NCBI RefSeq assembly: GCF_001708185.1
Contig: NZ_MDDN01000005.1
Span: forward strand, 124,001-188,000
Reading direction: 5' to 3'
DNA length: 64,000 nt
DNA from: Lysinibacillus xylanilyticus
Lineage (GTDB): Bacteria; Bacillota; Bacilli; Bacillales_A; Planococcaceae
Positions 8,408 through 17,382 of this stretch are shown here, one piece after another. The notes below the pieces were generated by a model that was not told the origin of the DNA, ran no database searches, and worked only from the letters and a program-made list of their open reading frames with translations. Both the position numbers and the translations under genes were made by a program. Within the stretch, counting starts at the first letter, position 1. Every line of letters begins with the position of its first letter.

Positions 8408-8684
8408 AGCATCACCTCCCAAGTTCAAATTCACATAACTCCGTCAACTTACTATTTACGATTTACAATGAATTATACTCGTGAAGGATTGGCGGTTTTC
8501 ATACCTTGTCACCGATAAATTGCTGTTAAATTTTGAACGAATTGTGAAAACACTCACAAACCACTTTATTTTTTTACTAATTGATGTAAAATAAAAAACA
8601 CAAACTGATATATAACAACTATAAGTTTAATTAATTTTTCTGCCGATTGTTATAGTACAAAAAAACAACAAAGGGGATTTCATT

Positions 8685-8807
8685 ATGTGGATTATTACAG
8701 TTTTTGAACAAAATACTTATCGTATGTTCGAGTACGACACTAAAAACGAGGCAACAATTGCATTAAAAAAATTCAAGCATACAGCAATGCTTTCTTATAC
8801 GAAATAA
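8685..8807 (+). CDS. Small conserved protein, 40 aa
   Basis: The frame MWIITVFEQNTYRMFEYDT is preceded by AAAGGGGA eight bases upstream and followed at once by a strong terminator, so it has the full setting of a single gene. The protein is predicted to be cytoplasmic with a beta-beta-alpha pattern and ends TAMLSYTK. Similar 40-residue products occur in bacilli; their function is unknown to me. The 276 bp before it hold only AT-rich, promoter-like sequence. Confidence 0.65.
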   Translation: MWIITVFEQNTYRMFEYDTKNEATIALKKFKHTAMLSYTK

Positions 8808-8810
8808 ATA

Positions 8811-8866
8811 AAAAGAATCAACTCATTCTTACAAAAGGGAAATCGAGTTGGTTCTTTTAGTTTTTT
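8811..8866 (+). terminator. Intrinsic terminator
   Basis: A 14-bp stem with one mismatch (8811-8824 with 8845-8858) and a 20-nt loop is followed by AGTTTTTT. It lies just behind the 40-aa gene. Confidence 0.85.
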
Positions 8867-8984
8867 ACGAACAACATATCTTATTTAAGGTGGCAGAATT
8901 ACGCTTACAATAATTTTTTTACGGAAAATGTCGAACACCTTTTTATCTATTGCCATATGTATATAGAGAAAAGGAGTGATATTA

Positions 8985-9287
8985 ATGGTGACAATTGAGC
9001 CTATTATGATTAAGGGTCATTTTTTCACTGCAGTGATTGTTCAATTACCTAAAACAACACTACTAACAATTTCAAATGAAACGGGCTACATCATGTGTGG
9101 GGCTTTAGATATCGGTTTATTAAATGATCGCTTAGCTGACCGTAAAATTATTGCAGGTCGTGCAGTTGGTGTGAAAACAATCGATGAACTATTGACAGCC
9201 CCATTAGAATCCGTGACGTATGAAGCGCAGCAGCTCGGTATTACAGAAGGAATGCCTGGTGTAGAGGCATTATTAAAAATGATATAA
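8985..9287 (+). CDS. yunC: YunC-like DUF1805 protein
   Basis: The 100-residue product is a complete DUF1805 domain: GHFFTAVIVQLPKTTLLTIS, the GYIMCGALDIGLLN core with its conserved Cys, GRAVGVKTIDELL and GITEGMPGVEALLKM. This is the B. subtilis YunC family; structure is known for the family but function is not. The ATG at 8985 is eight bases behind AAAAGGAG; a GTG at 8976 overlaps the ribosome site. It is monocistronic and ends in a terminator. Confidence 0.85.
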   Translation: MVTIEPIMIKGHFFTAVIVQLPKTTLLTISNETGYIMCGALDIGLLNDRLADRKIIAGRAVGVKTIDELLTAPLESVTYEAQQLGITEGMPGVEALLKMI

Positions 9288-9310
9288 CCGGAAGTTTTTA
9301 TGTATAAACA

Positions 9311-9346
9311 AAGCGTCAGTTCAATTTCGACTAGACGCTTTTTTTT
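9311..9346 (+). terminator. Intrinsic terminator
   Basis: AAGCGTC-AGT pairs with ACT-AGACGCTT (9311-9320 with 9330-9340, one bulge) and is followed by a run of T, 24 bp behind yunC. Confidence 0.85.
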
Positions 9347-9415
9347 GATGTATTATGTACAGTTTGAATAAGCTAGACACTCTTTCCCTATACTTTGGGC
9401 AAAGGAGTGTTCATT

Positions 9416-10039
9416 TTGGATAAAGATAAACATTGGAAAATACATGTAATCTTATTATTAATAGTCGTTATTATTTTTGTCTGGTCTGTCATAAAACCAG
9501 CTACCTATTTGGATTGGCTCGCAGAAGTTAGCCCTGCTGTGGTTGCTATTATTATTGTAATCGCTATTTACAACAAATTCCGCTTCACAACTTTCTCATA
9601 TGTGATCATTGCCCTTTTATCCATCTTAACATTTATTGGCGGGCACTATACTTATTCAGAGGTTCCACTTTTTAATTGGATAAAAGAAGAATTTCACTTA
9701 CAGCGGAATGACTACGATCGTTTTGGACATTTTCTTAAAGGTTTGATGGCCATTGTCATAAGGGAAATATTAATACGAAAAACACCACTAACGAAAGGTG
9801 CTTGGTTAACAGGTATTACAATAAGTATTATGCTGGCAATTGCTGCTCTCTACGAAATCATTGAATGGCTCAGTACAAAAGTTTCAAAAGGCGGCAAGGG
9901 TGCTAAAGACTTTGTAGGGATGCAGGGAGATCCCTGGGATGCACAATGGGACATGTTTTCGGCCTTCCTTGGAACCATTTTAACTTTACTGCTATTTACA
10001 AAATTCCATGATAAATTATTGAAAAAGCAGGCAAAGTAA
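9416..10039 (+). CDS. DUF2238 (YjdF-like) membrane protein
   Basis: The chosen start is the TTG at 9416, nine bases behind AAAGGAG; the in-frame TTG at 9395 lies before the ribosome site. The 207-residue protein has about six transmembrane helices and the conserved DUF2238 motifs NDYDRFGHFLKGL, YEIIEWLS and GDPWDAQWDM, whose acidic and aromatic residues face the membrane in this family. It is an inner-membrane protein of unknown activity. It has no obvious partner. Confidence 0.8.
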   Translation: MDKDKHWKIHVILLLIVVIIFVWSVIKPATYLDWLAEVSPAVVAIIIVIAIYNKFRFTTFSYVIIALLSILTFIGGHYTYSEVPLFNWIKEEFHLQRNDYDRFGHFLKGLMAIVIREILIRKTPLTKGAWLTGITISIMLAIAALYEIIEWLSTKVSKGGKGAKDFVGMQGDPWDAQWDMFSAFLGTILTLLLFTKFHDKLLKKQAK

Positions 10040-10063
10040 ATCAATTTCACCTTGGCGTATACA
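10038..10063. repeat. R2 repeat fragment
   Basis: ATCAATTTCACCTTGGCGTA matches the palindromic left end of the R2 repeats at 25.5 and 63.4 kb, but nothing of the rest is present. It sits directly behind the DUF2238 stop codon. Confidence 0.5.
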
Positions 10064-10150
10064 AAAAATATTTGCTAAATGATGATAAACAATTTTCCTC
10101 TATAGTAAGCATAGCATAACTAATATGAACCTTTCGAAGGGTGGTATTCT

Positions 10151-10800
10151 ATGTACTATGCAAATATAAGTCAGCACTCGCCCCATCCATCTCGTGTGAT
10201 TGACGTCACTGGAAATGGAAAAGTAATGGCTACTCCAAGTTATGTTCAACTTCAAATTGAAGTCCAGACAAGAGGAAAAAATGTACAAGAAGCACAGCAG
10301 GAAAATGCAATCATTATGAATCGTGTTATCCAAGCTCTTTTAAATCTCCATATCCCAAGGGAAAATATTCAAACAGCTGTCTATACGATTTCACCACTTT
10401 ATGATTATGAGGACGGCAAACAATTTTTAAAGGCTATGAAGTCACAAATGGTATTACCGTTAAAGTAACGGATATGAATCAGATTGGTGTAATTATTGAT
10501 ACAGCCGTGGAAAATGGTGCAAATCGAATCTCCTCTATCCAATTCAATATTGACAATGCCAATGCCTATTATCAACAAGCTCTTAGTTTAGCCCTTCATA
10601 ATGCGCAAATGAAGGCTAAAACGATTGCCGAGACAATGCATTTGCCTTTACAACCACAACCTATCGAAATTGTTGAGGAACTAGAGCGCGCCCCAGTTCT
10701 GTATAGATCCATGGCGATGGCCGATTCCAAAATTTCTACGCCTATTGAACAGGGTCAAATAGCCGTTAATGCGACTGTTCGAGTGAAATTTCAATATTAA
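10151..10800 (+). pseudogene. SIMPL-domain (DUF541) protein, frameshifted
   Basis: Two frames together make one SIMPL domain protein. The first (10151-10468) opens VIDVTGNGKVMATPSYVQLQIEV and runs to YDYEDGKQF; the second frame then continues FKGYEVTNGITVKVTDMNQIG and on to the end at 10800. The switch lies in a TTTTT run at 10424-10428; a sixth T would restore KQFFKGYEV. SIMPL proteins are periplasmic or surface proteins with roles in stress and signalling; this one lacks a signal peptide, as do several Bacillus members. It may be a real loss, a reversible slippage site or a sequencing error. Confidence 0.8.
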
Positions 10801-10920
10801 AATGTATAATTCCAAAGCGAAAACTCCTCTCTTGATTTGTCTCGACAACAATTAAGCTACGAGAGTTTTCGCTTTTCTTCTACAGTAAAATGTAAGATTA
10901 TTGAATTTATAGAAAAAAAG

Positions 10921-11187
10921 CAACTCATCACCATAACATGTGGTTGATTTCCGTTCCGACTTGGCGCTTTGCCGCTGACGCTTCGCTTTCGCGCAGATAA
11001 AACATTTGTTGCTGTCGCTTCGCTTTCGCACAGATAAAACATTTGCCGCTGACGCACAGAGCAAAGCTTCCTGGGGGCGTCCGATGAGCCGCTGATCCCC
11101 AAGGAGTCGCCCAGCCTCCACTCCAATCAACTTATATACAAAGCATACGTCTTAAAAAATATCACCCACAACTTTTGGTGATGAACC
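10921..11187. repeat. R1 repeat copy, near complete
   Basis: The core at 10943-11131 lies inverted relative to the 40-kb copy, from GTTGATTTCCGTTCCGAC to TCCACTCCAATCAAC. Outer ends CTCATCACCATAACATG and ACTTTTGGTGATGAACC form imperfect terminal inverted repeats. The interior has three GCGAAAGCG-type units and the CTGGGGGCGTCCGATGAGCCGC block followed directly by TGATCCCCAAGGAGTC, so it lacks the double-hairpin module. Nothing else is seen between 10801 and 11376 apart from AT-rich sequence. Confidence 0.85.
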
Positions 11188-11376
11188 AAAATAACCACAA
11201 ATTTTAATGGAGAACCTAAACAACATTTTTTCGAGAGGATTTAAAACAATGACACTCTCATTCCATATTTAATCTAATTGCAACGTAGCATTGCGGACTT
11301 GATACTATTGGTTTTGTTTGCAACAGCAGTAAATTTGGTATGGTGATGATATCAAATATAAAAAGGAATGATAAAA

Positions 11377-11772
11377 ATGAAAATTAGCAAATCGATTTTA
11401 GATTATCGTAAAAGTAATAATTTAAGCCAAGAACAATTGGCAAATAAAATCGGTGTGACTAGACAGGCCATTTCAAAGTGGGAACAAGAAAAAGGTGCTC
11501 CAGATATTGAAAATTTAATTTTATTAAGCGATGAAATGAATATTAGTTTAGATCATTTGATTAAAGGTAACAGCCCTATAAAAAAGCAAATCGCGAATAA
11601 TGAAAAAGCAGTAAAATTTCATTTTCTAGTAATTTTATTTTTAGTTGCTATTGTAATTTATATAGCTTATTTTGCACTTGTACACGAAATTTTTATGATT
11701 GGATTTTTAATTGCAACGCTCTTTATGCTAGGTATTGAACTTTATGTTTACATGAGAAAACATTCGAATTAG
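11377..11772 (+). CDS. XRE-family regulator with membrane helices
   Basis: Residues 1-60 form a Cro/CI-type helix-turn-helix (ILDYRKSNNLSQEQLANKIG, VTRQAISKWEQEKGAPDIENL), and the C-terminal 50 residues contain two transmembrane helices (VILFLVAIVIYIAYFAL and IGFLIATLFMLGIEL). Such membrane-tethered XRE proteins are common in Firmicutes; their signals are mostly unknown. The start at 11377 is nine bases behind AAAAGGA; an ATG at 11368 overlaps the site. It is monocistronic, so autoregulation is the simplest guess. Confidence 0.8.
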   Translation: MKISKSILDYRKSNNLSQEQLANKIGVTRQAISKWEQEKGAPDIENLILLSDEMNISLDHLIKGNSPIKKQIANNEKAVKFHFLVILFLVAIVIYIAYFALVHEIFMIGFLIATLFMLGIELYVYMRKHSN

Positions 11773-11781
11773 TTACGTCAA

Positions 11782-11822
11782 AATCCCAAGGAAAAGAGGC
11801 CTATCCGCTTTTCCTTGGGATT
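11782..11822 (+). terminator. Hairpin behind the XRE gene
   Basis: AATCCCAAGGAAAAG (11782-11796) pairs perfectly with CTTTTCCTTGGGATT (11808-11822). There is no T run behind it, so it may terminate weakly or protect the 3' end. Confidence 0.55.
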
Positions 11823-11879
11823 CAACACACATGCCAATACATATGGACATCAAGAATATTCCGCATACATGACTATATA

Positions 11880-12530
11880 TTATTTAGGATTAAGTAAATT
11901 TTTTTCTAGACATACTACTTCATCAGATGTTTTAAAAATAATATCAAATGGCTGACTATACGAATGCATAAACAATTCATATTGAATCCGACGTTCTTCA
12001 TGGGACTGCCTTAAATAATTGATATCGGTTCCTCTTTCAAGTACATCACGACCCAACCTTCTTATTAATTCCGTCTCACTATCTGTATAAAAATAAATTT
12101 TTAAATCAAATAATTCGGGATTAATAAATGCTACACTCATTCCCTCTACAATCGTTACTTTAGTTTTTGAAGAAATTAACGTACTTTTCATATAATGCGT
12201 ATCTATTGTCAATAAATCTAGACCTTCTCGAACCATCTGAATATCTCTTTCTAAAGAAGGCAAATGATGGGCTGCTGGATGACAAGCCGTCATTTTAAAA
12301 CAATGGTTTTCATTTTGATATGTATAGTCGATAATTGTTTGCTTACGTATATCTGAACTAACAATATACGGATCTGTATTCATATAATTCACTTCATTTT
12401 GATTTAGACAATTAACAAGTTTATTGGCAAACGTTGTTTTCCCTGCTGCTCCATGTCCCGAAATGCCGATAATAATTCTTTTATCACTTAATTTTATCCA
12501 ATTCAGTATTTCTTGTAGTATCTTCTCCAT
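11880..12530 (-). CDS. Uridine-kinase-like P-loop kinase
   Basis: The start at 12530 (MEKILQEIL) has GGAGAAGGA upstream. Walker A is GHGAAGKTT (about residues 27-35). The DPYIVSS segment, VTIVEGMSVAF (Walker B-like) and RRLGRDVLERG (lid) are arranged as in the uridine kinase/phosphoribulokinase group. It is a soluble small-molecule kinase; the substrate cannot be named. A similar kinase is encoded 1.4 kb away (13265-13921), separated by a histidine phosphatase, which suggests a small nucleoside or sugar-phosphate salvage group. Confidence 0.75.
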   Translation of the reverse strand: MEKILQEILNWIKLSDKRIIIGISGHGAAGKTTFANKLVNCLNQNEVNYMNTDPYIVSSDIRKQTIIDYTYQNENHCFKMTACHPAAHHLPSLERDIQMVREGLDLLTIDTHYMKSTLISSKTKVTIVEGMSVAFINPELFDLKIYFYTDSETELIRRLGRDVLERGTDINYLRQSHEERRIQYELFMHSYSQPFDIIFKTSDEVVCLEKNLLNPK

Positions 12531-12712
12531 CTTCCTTCTCCTTTTACCAATAATCACAAAATAGGTGGTATGAAGTTCCATTCATACCACCTGGTTAATC
12601 CGAAATTTTTTTATAAGCTCTTGCTGCCGCCCTAACCACCGCAGGAAAACGTAGCTACAGAAGCGATCTTCTTCCTGTATCGGGAGGCGATTTTAAGCAA
12701 AACAAACTTTTA

Positions 12713-13255
12713 TCATTTCCATACACGTTCTATTGTTATTTCATTATGCTTAGTGCTACATTGAAAAATATCTGGATTACTTAAATTTCCCCAAACTTGA
12801 AAATCGACCTCATTATTATAATACTTCAATAGTAAAGTAATTATATTTCCATGACTAACAATAATGGAATGCTCAGCATCACTTTGGAAAGTTTCCTCAA
12901 CTACGTGAATGATCCGTTTCATTGCTTCGCTACTTGACTCTCCACCTTCAAACTTTAACTCCATATCGGTAAAAGTTGCTTGAAGTTTTTCATACCAATC
13001 AGGTAAATCTCTAGTGCTTAAAATACGTTCTGAAAGCCGTTCATCGATTTCAATATTTATATTTTTCCTATTACTTAACGGTTCTATAGTTTGAATTGCA
13101 CGTAAAAAAGGACTGGCAATGATTCGATCAATTTTTATGTCAGCGAAAAAATCAGCTAAATCTTCTGCCTGATGAAAGCCATCTTCTGTTAAAGGAGCAG
13201 CCGCCGATTGTCCTTGAGCTTCGCAATGTCTAATTACATAAATATGCTTAACCAT
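12713..13255 (-). CDS. Histidine phosphatase family protein
   Basis: The 180-residue protein begins with the phosphohistidine motif IRHCEAQG (about residues 8-15; RHxE variant of RHG) and has the second catalytic His in IIVSHGN near residue 140, with SPFLRAIQT and ERILS between them. It belongs to the phosphoglycerate-mutase-like branch 1. The substrate is unknown. AGGAGG lies seven bases upstream. It starts 9 bp behind the kinase gene above, so the two form an operon. The downstream 180 bp hold only a weak hairpin-rich stretch. Confidence 0.8.
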   Translation of the reverse strand: MVKHIYVIRHCEAQGQSAAAPLTEDGFHQAEDLADFFADIKIDRIIASPFLRAIQTIEPLSNRKNINIEIDERLSERILSTRDLPDWYEKLQATFTDMELKFEGGESSSEAMKRIIHVVEETFQSDAEHSIIVSHGNIITLLLKYYNNEVDFQVWGNLSNPDIFQCSTKHNEITIERVWK

Positions 13256-13264
13256 ATAAACCTC

Positions 13265-13921
13265 CTAGAGAAAATATGGAGAACCGACATCATTGTTATT
13301 AATCACAATATCTGCATTGTCTTGAGGGTTATGTTCCTTTAAATATAAACTTGATGCAGCATGATACCGGTTAATGAACATAGCCTCTGCACTTTCATAG
13401 CTTCCAAATGCAATCGTCTCCCGTTTTGCTCCCCTATTTCGGGCTAGCTCAAAATCTGTCTGTACGAAAATTTTATAATCGAATAAATGTATTAGTTCTT
13501 TTTTAAATAAAAATGTTCCATCCACAATAAAAATGGTATCGTCTGTTGCAAGCAGTTGTTCTGGATTTACATATGCATCCTTTTCTAAATCTAACGAAAC
13601 TGTCTGATACTGCCGATCTCCATCCTCTCCTAAAGGAATTAACAGCTTTTCCTTAAATGCTTGATAATCGTGTGCATCTTCATAATACCCGATTGCTGAA
13701 TCCTTTCCCTGCCTATAGCGAATCGCTCTCGGATTATGAAAATTGTCAATGCTTGTTCGTACTACTTCTCTTTTTCTTCGACGAAGCTCTTCAGCAAGTT
13801 CATTGGCAAGAGTTGTTTTCCCTGAAGCTGTTATTCCACTAATTGCTACTCTAATTGGATGGTGAAGTTTTAAATCTATAATAGTATTGGCTACTTCTGA
13901 AATCAGTTCTCGTCTTAACAT
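13265..13921 (-). CDS. Uridine-kinase-like P-loop protein
   Basis: Walker A is GITASGKTT (about residues 29-37), followed by TSIDNFHNPRAIRYRQGKDSAIGYYEDAHD, a typical substrate-binding loop of uridine kinase family proteins. IFIVDGTFLFKKEL is the Walker B region and RNRGAKRE the lid. It is cytoplasmic. The ribosome site is weak (GAGG about 12 bases upstream). It is the first gene of a two-gene operon with the histidine phosphatase. Nucleoside salvage is likely but not proven. Confidence 0.8.
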   Translation of the reverse strand: MLRRELISEVANTIIDLKLHHPIRVAISGITASGKTTLANELAEELRRRKREVVRTSIDNFHNPRAIRYRQGKDSAIGYYEDAHDYQAFKEKLLIPLGEDGDRQYQTVSLDLEKDAYVNPEQLLATDDTIFIVDGTFLFKKELIHLFDYKIFVQTDFELARNRGAKRETIAFGSYESAEAMFINRYHAASSLYLKEHNPQDNADIVINNNDVGSPYFL

Positions 13922-13950
13922 CTCTCATTGACCTCATAGATTTTTAGATT

Positions 13951-14823
13951 TTAATTTACAATTATTATACCTTCTTTACTAATTAGTTCCAATTTATTTA
14001 ATGCGTCACCAATCTTACCTTTCTTTAATTGCTCCGTATGTTCTTCTTTCTGATAACCTTCTAAATCAACGCTTATGTCGGATGATTCACTATTCGCCAT
14101 AAGCTCTAATGATTTGGGTGCCTCTTTGTATGATATTGTAATATCTCCCGAAGCAGTCTCTACAAATAATGCTTTTCCTTCGATGATTTCTTTCATAAAA
14201 ACTTCACCGCTAGTCGAAGTAATTTTCGTTTTCGAACTGTTGACTCTAGTCATATAGCTATCACCATTCGTAGAGGCGATCGTTAATTCATTCACGGTAC
14301 TATCCATCATTTTCAATTCTCCATCCTTTGATGTAATTTCACCTTTATCGGCCGATAGTCCCTTAATGATTTTAGAGCCCGAATCCGTTGAAATCGACAG
14401 TTCCTCTGTTTCAATGTTGTTCATTTTAACATCACCATAGCTGTTTTTTAATGCAATCTTATTCACAGCATTTTTAGGAACAGAAATGTGAATAGTACCC
14501 TTTTTTCCAAAGCTAAAGTTTTTCATAACCCCTCCTTCAGTGTCTTGTTGATATACTACAACTTTATTTCCGTCTTTCTTAATTTCAACAGGGTTATTTT
14601 CCTGCTTTTCTTGTAGTTTACCTTCAATTTCAATTGTTATTTTTTCAGAATCTGTATTTTCTAATGCTATATCCCAAGACTCACCGTTTATTTCAAGTTC
14701 TTCAATTTGCTGAACATCAAAGGACTGTTCTTCGTTAATACCCTTCTCACCATTTGTTTTAAGGGTGAATATAATTCCTCCTATTGCAATTACAAATATC
14801 AAAGCTATGATCGCTTTTTTCAC
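13951..14823 (-). CDS. DUF4097 putative adhesin, ABC-operon accessory
   Basis: It starts with GTG at 14823 behind GAGGATG. An N-terminal transmembrane segment (about residues 4-20) is followed by a beta-helix of DUF4097 type, visible as repeating LSISTDSGSKIIKG, ELTIASTNGDSYMT and LFVETASGDITIS rungs. Such proteins commonly end operons of bacitracin- or lantibiotic-type ABC transporters, as here, where it lies 61 bp behind the permease gene. It should be membrane-anchored with the beta-helix outside. Its exact contribution to resistance or sensing is not known. Confidence 0.8.
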   Translation of the reverse strand: MKKAIIALIFVIAIGGIIFTLKTNGEKGINEEQSFDVQQIEELEINGESWDIALENTDSEKITIEIEGKLQEKQENNPVEIKKDGNKVVVYQQDTEGGVMKNFSFGKKGTIHISVPKNAVNKIALKNSYGDVKMNNIETEELSISTDSGSKIIKGLSADKGEITSKDGELKMMDSTVNELTIASTNGDSYMTRVNSSKTKITSTSGEVFMKEIIEGKALFVETASGDITISYKEAPKSLELMANSESSDISVDLEGYQKEEHTEQLKKGKIGDALNKLELISKEGIIIVN

Positions 14824-14884
14824 TTTGCATCCTCATTTCTCATATCAATTACGCCTCGGTACAAACAACATTTGCTGAAAAAAT

Positions 14885-15583
14885 TTACGTTAAATCTACT
14901 TTGTCGACTTTATAATAAGAGAGATAACCAATAATAAGCCCTAATAGACACATGCTGATTGGGACGCCGACAAATTGGAATAAGCTAGCGGATGAATCCC
15001 CATTTGAAACTGTTGCATTAATAACAAATCCAATTAAGACCGCTGATGTAATTGTCGAAGCTGTTGATTTTCTTCGCATACCAAAGTACAAAGGAATTAA
15101 GCTTACCCCGGCCATCATAAAAGCATTAACAAAAGTAGATGGAATTGTAGCTACCATCTCCTGAATCTCTACAGGCGTATCAAACAGGTTCATCATTGGA
15201 TTTAAGAAATAAACAGCAATATTAATCATAAAAGTTGCAATAATAATACTAAAGAAACAAAATCCGAAAACTAAAGACAGTTTAGCGAGAATTATTTTTT
15301 TCCTTTTTAATGGATACGTAAATAATAATTGGACCGTTTTATTTTTATATTCGTCAATGACTAAACGCGATAAAATCACACTCGAAAAAATAATAAAAAC
15401 AATTCGAATTAAAATATTTGTTAAAGACATAAAATCTGTATAATCCCGAAACACCTGTTCATCTCCGGAACCCAAGGCCATAAGCACAACCGCCGCCAAA
15501 ATCCCAACAATACAACTGATTAATCCTTTAAAATAACCAGCTATACAATTCTTTTTCCATTCAAGCCTTAATAGTTTAAGCAA
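14885..15583 (-). CDS. ABC-2 type permease
   Basis: This protein of about 232 residues has six predicted transmembrane helices and the DEYKNKTVQLLFTYPLKRKKIILAKL cytoplasmic loop typical of ABC-2 permeases of the BcrB/NatB group. A TTG at 15583 is chosen because GGAGGG lies eight bases upstream; the ATG at 15598 has no ribosome site. The start overlaps the end of the ATPase gene by 8 bp, so translation is coupled. With the ATPase it forms an exporter, and the DUF4097 protein follows. Its substrate is probably a peptide antibiotic. Confidence 0.8.
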   Translation of the reverse strand: MLKLLRLEWKKNCIAGYFKGLISCIVGILAAVVLMALGSGDEQVFRDYTDFMSLTNILIRIVFIIFSSVILSRLVIDEYKNKTVQLLFTYPLKRKKIILAKLSLVFGFCFFSIIIATFMINIAVYFLNPMMNLFDTPVEIQEMVATIPSTFVNAFMMAGVSLIPLYFGMRRKSTASTITSAVLIGFVINATVSNGDSSASLFQFVGVPISMCLLGLIIGYLSYYKVDKVDLT

Positions 15584-16499
15584 TTTGATTCCCTCCATTA
15601 ATAAGATTTAAGAAATACTCTTCTAAATGCTGTTGCTGTTTTTCAATTCCATTGATAACAATGTCATTTAAAATAAGCTCTTTATTAATTTGAGATTGAG
15701 AAATATCATGTTCAAAAATTCGAATACAATGCTGATTCACAATTTCATATTTCCGAATTCCCAACTTGTTCTCTAGCACACGAATCGCTTTTTTCAAATC
15801 GTCTATTTTGATTTCCAGGTACTCCATGTTTTCTTTTCGAATATCCTCCATTTTTACTTCCTTTAATAATTTCCCATGGTGAAGGATGCCAATAGTATCT
15901 GCTATTGATTCAACTTCTGACACGATATGACTTGATATTAAAATAGTGATTCCATGCTCTTCTTTTAACAGCATTAAAAGCTCGCGTATATCTTTAATAC
16001 CTATAGGATCAAGACCATTTATCGGCTCATCCAGAATTAGAATCTCTGGTTTCGTAACAATTGCCCGTGCGATGCCTAATCTTTGCTTCATCCCTAGCGA
16101 AAATTCATGTATTTTTTTATGTTCCACTCCATCCAGACCTACAATAGCTAGTGCCTCTTGTATAGCCCCTTTTTCATAAACACCAACATACTCACAGTGA
16201 AGCTCTAAATTCTCCTTTGCTGTTAGCCTTTCATAAAATTCCGGATACTCAATAATGCTGCCTATTTTGTTTAAATATTGATAGGAGGACGTTGTGATTA
16301 GATTATTAAAAATCTTTATTTCACCTGAAGTTGGTTTTACTAAATTTAATATCATCTTCATAATCGTCGTTTTCCCTGCCCCATTCGGACCTAAAAACCC
16401 ATAAATCTCTCCCTTCTTAACATTCATATTGACATTCGAGACAGTTTCGACTCCTTTAAAGCTCTTACTTAATTGCTGTATTTGAATAACAGTTTCCAT
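15576..16499 (-). CDS. ABC transporter ATPase, BcrA/NatA type
   Basis: The 307-residue protein carries Walker A GPNGAGKTT (about 37-45), signature FSLGMKQRLGIARA, Walker B ILILDEPINGLDP and a switch His in ISSHIVSEVESIAD. The C-terminal 80 residues are the usual extension of drug-export ATPases of the BcrA type. It starts behind AAGGAG. It is divergent from a two-component pair starting at 16657, whose products are the obvious candidates for controlling it. The cargo cannot be read from sequence; bacitracin or a lantibiotic is likely by family. Confidence 0.85.
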   Translation of the reverse strand: METVIQIQQLSKSFKGVETVSNVNMNVKKGEIYGFLGPNGAGKTTIMKMILNLVKPTSGEIKIFNNLITTSSYQYLNKIGSIIEYPEFYERLTAKENLELHCEYVGVYEKGAIQEALAIVGLDGVEHKKIHEFSLGMKQRLGIARAIVTKPEILILDEPINGLDPIGIKDIRELLMLLKEEHGITILISSHIVSEVESIADTIGILHHGKLLKEVKMEDIRKENMEYLEIKIDDLKKAIRVLENKLGIRKYEIVNQHCIRIFEHDISQSQINKELILNDIVINGIEKQQQHLEEYFLNLINGGNQIA

Positions 16500-16656
16500 G
16501 TTGTTTACTCCTTACCATTTTGAATTCGTTACATTTATCTTAATAAGTGAAAGTAAAAACAAAGTAAACTCGATGGAAAATGACAGTAATTTTTGCAAGA
16601 GAGTAAGGATATAACAATCAGAAGCTGTTATGATGAAATTGAAATGAGGGATAAAA

Positions 16657-17382
16657 ATGGAATCTACAGAAAAAATCTTAATCGTAGATGATGAGATTGG
16701 TATATTAAAATTATTAGAAATTACACTTAGAAAAGAAAACTTTACAAATATTGATACTGCATCGACGGGCAAAGACACATTGCAGCTTGTCAAAACCAAT
16801 ATATACGATATTATTTTGCTCGATATCATGCTGCCAGATATAAGTGGCTTTGAGCTCTGTACGGAAATACGGAAGCATACAAATACACCGATCATTTTTG
16901 TCAGTGCTCGCTCTACAGATTTTGATAAATTAACAGGACTAGGAATCGGTGGAGATGATTATATTACAAAACCTTTCAATCCTTTAGAGGTCATTGCTCG
17001 GATAAAGGTCATCCTTCGACGTCAAAAAATGTATGAGAATTCACAGCAACAGCAAAGTGTGAAGTTCGATTTCGGTTATTTTGCTCTTAATCCTGAATCT
17101 GCAACATTAATCGTTAATAATCAGATCGTCGAATGTACAGCTAAGGAGTTAGAGCTACTGCAGTTCTTTTGTAAAAATCCTAACCGTATTTTCACTACTA
17201 CACAGCTCTATGAATTTGTTTGGGGAAATGACGTTTATGGTGAGGAGAAAACCGTTACGATCCATATTTCGAAGCTAAGGAAGAAGCTTGGAGATGATAC
17301 GCGTAACCCTAAAATCATTGTAAACTTACGTGGAATTGGTTATAAATTTATTCCACCAAAAGAGGATTCACGATGCGAATAA
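16657..17382 (+). CDS. OmpR-family response regulator
   Basis: A receiver domain (residues 1-120) shows the acidic pair in VDDEIG, phospho-acceptor Asp in ILLDIMLPD, Thr/Ser in VSARS and Lys in TKPFNP. A winged-helix DNA-binding domain follows (about 140-235; ECTAKELELLQFF, WGNDVYGEEKTVTIHISKLRKKLGD). It overlaps the histidine kinase gene by 10 bp. It resembles the SpaR/BcrR-like regulators next to lantibiotic or bacitracin transporters and faces the ABC/DUF4097 operon on the other strand. Confidence 0.85.
   Translation: MESTEKILIVDDEIGILKLLEITLRKENFTNIDTASTGKDTLQLVKTNIYDIILLDIMLPDISGFELCTEIRKHTNTPIIFVSARSTDFDKLTGLGIGGDDYITKPFNPLEVIARIKVILRRQKMYENSQQQQSVKFDFGYFALNPESATLIVNNQIVECTAKELELLQFFCKNPNRIFTTTQLYEFVWGNDVYGEEKTVTIHISKLRKKLGDDTRNPKIIVNLRGIGYKFIPPKEDSRCE

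Noticed and set aside
10852-11130. Frames of 89-92 codons on the minus strand
   Set aside because: They lie wholly within an R1 repeat, and similar frames recur in the other copies because of the GCGAAAGCG units.
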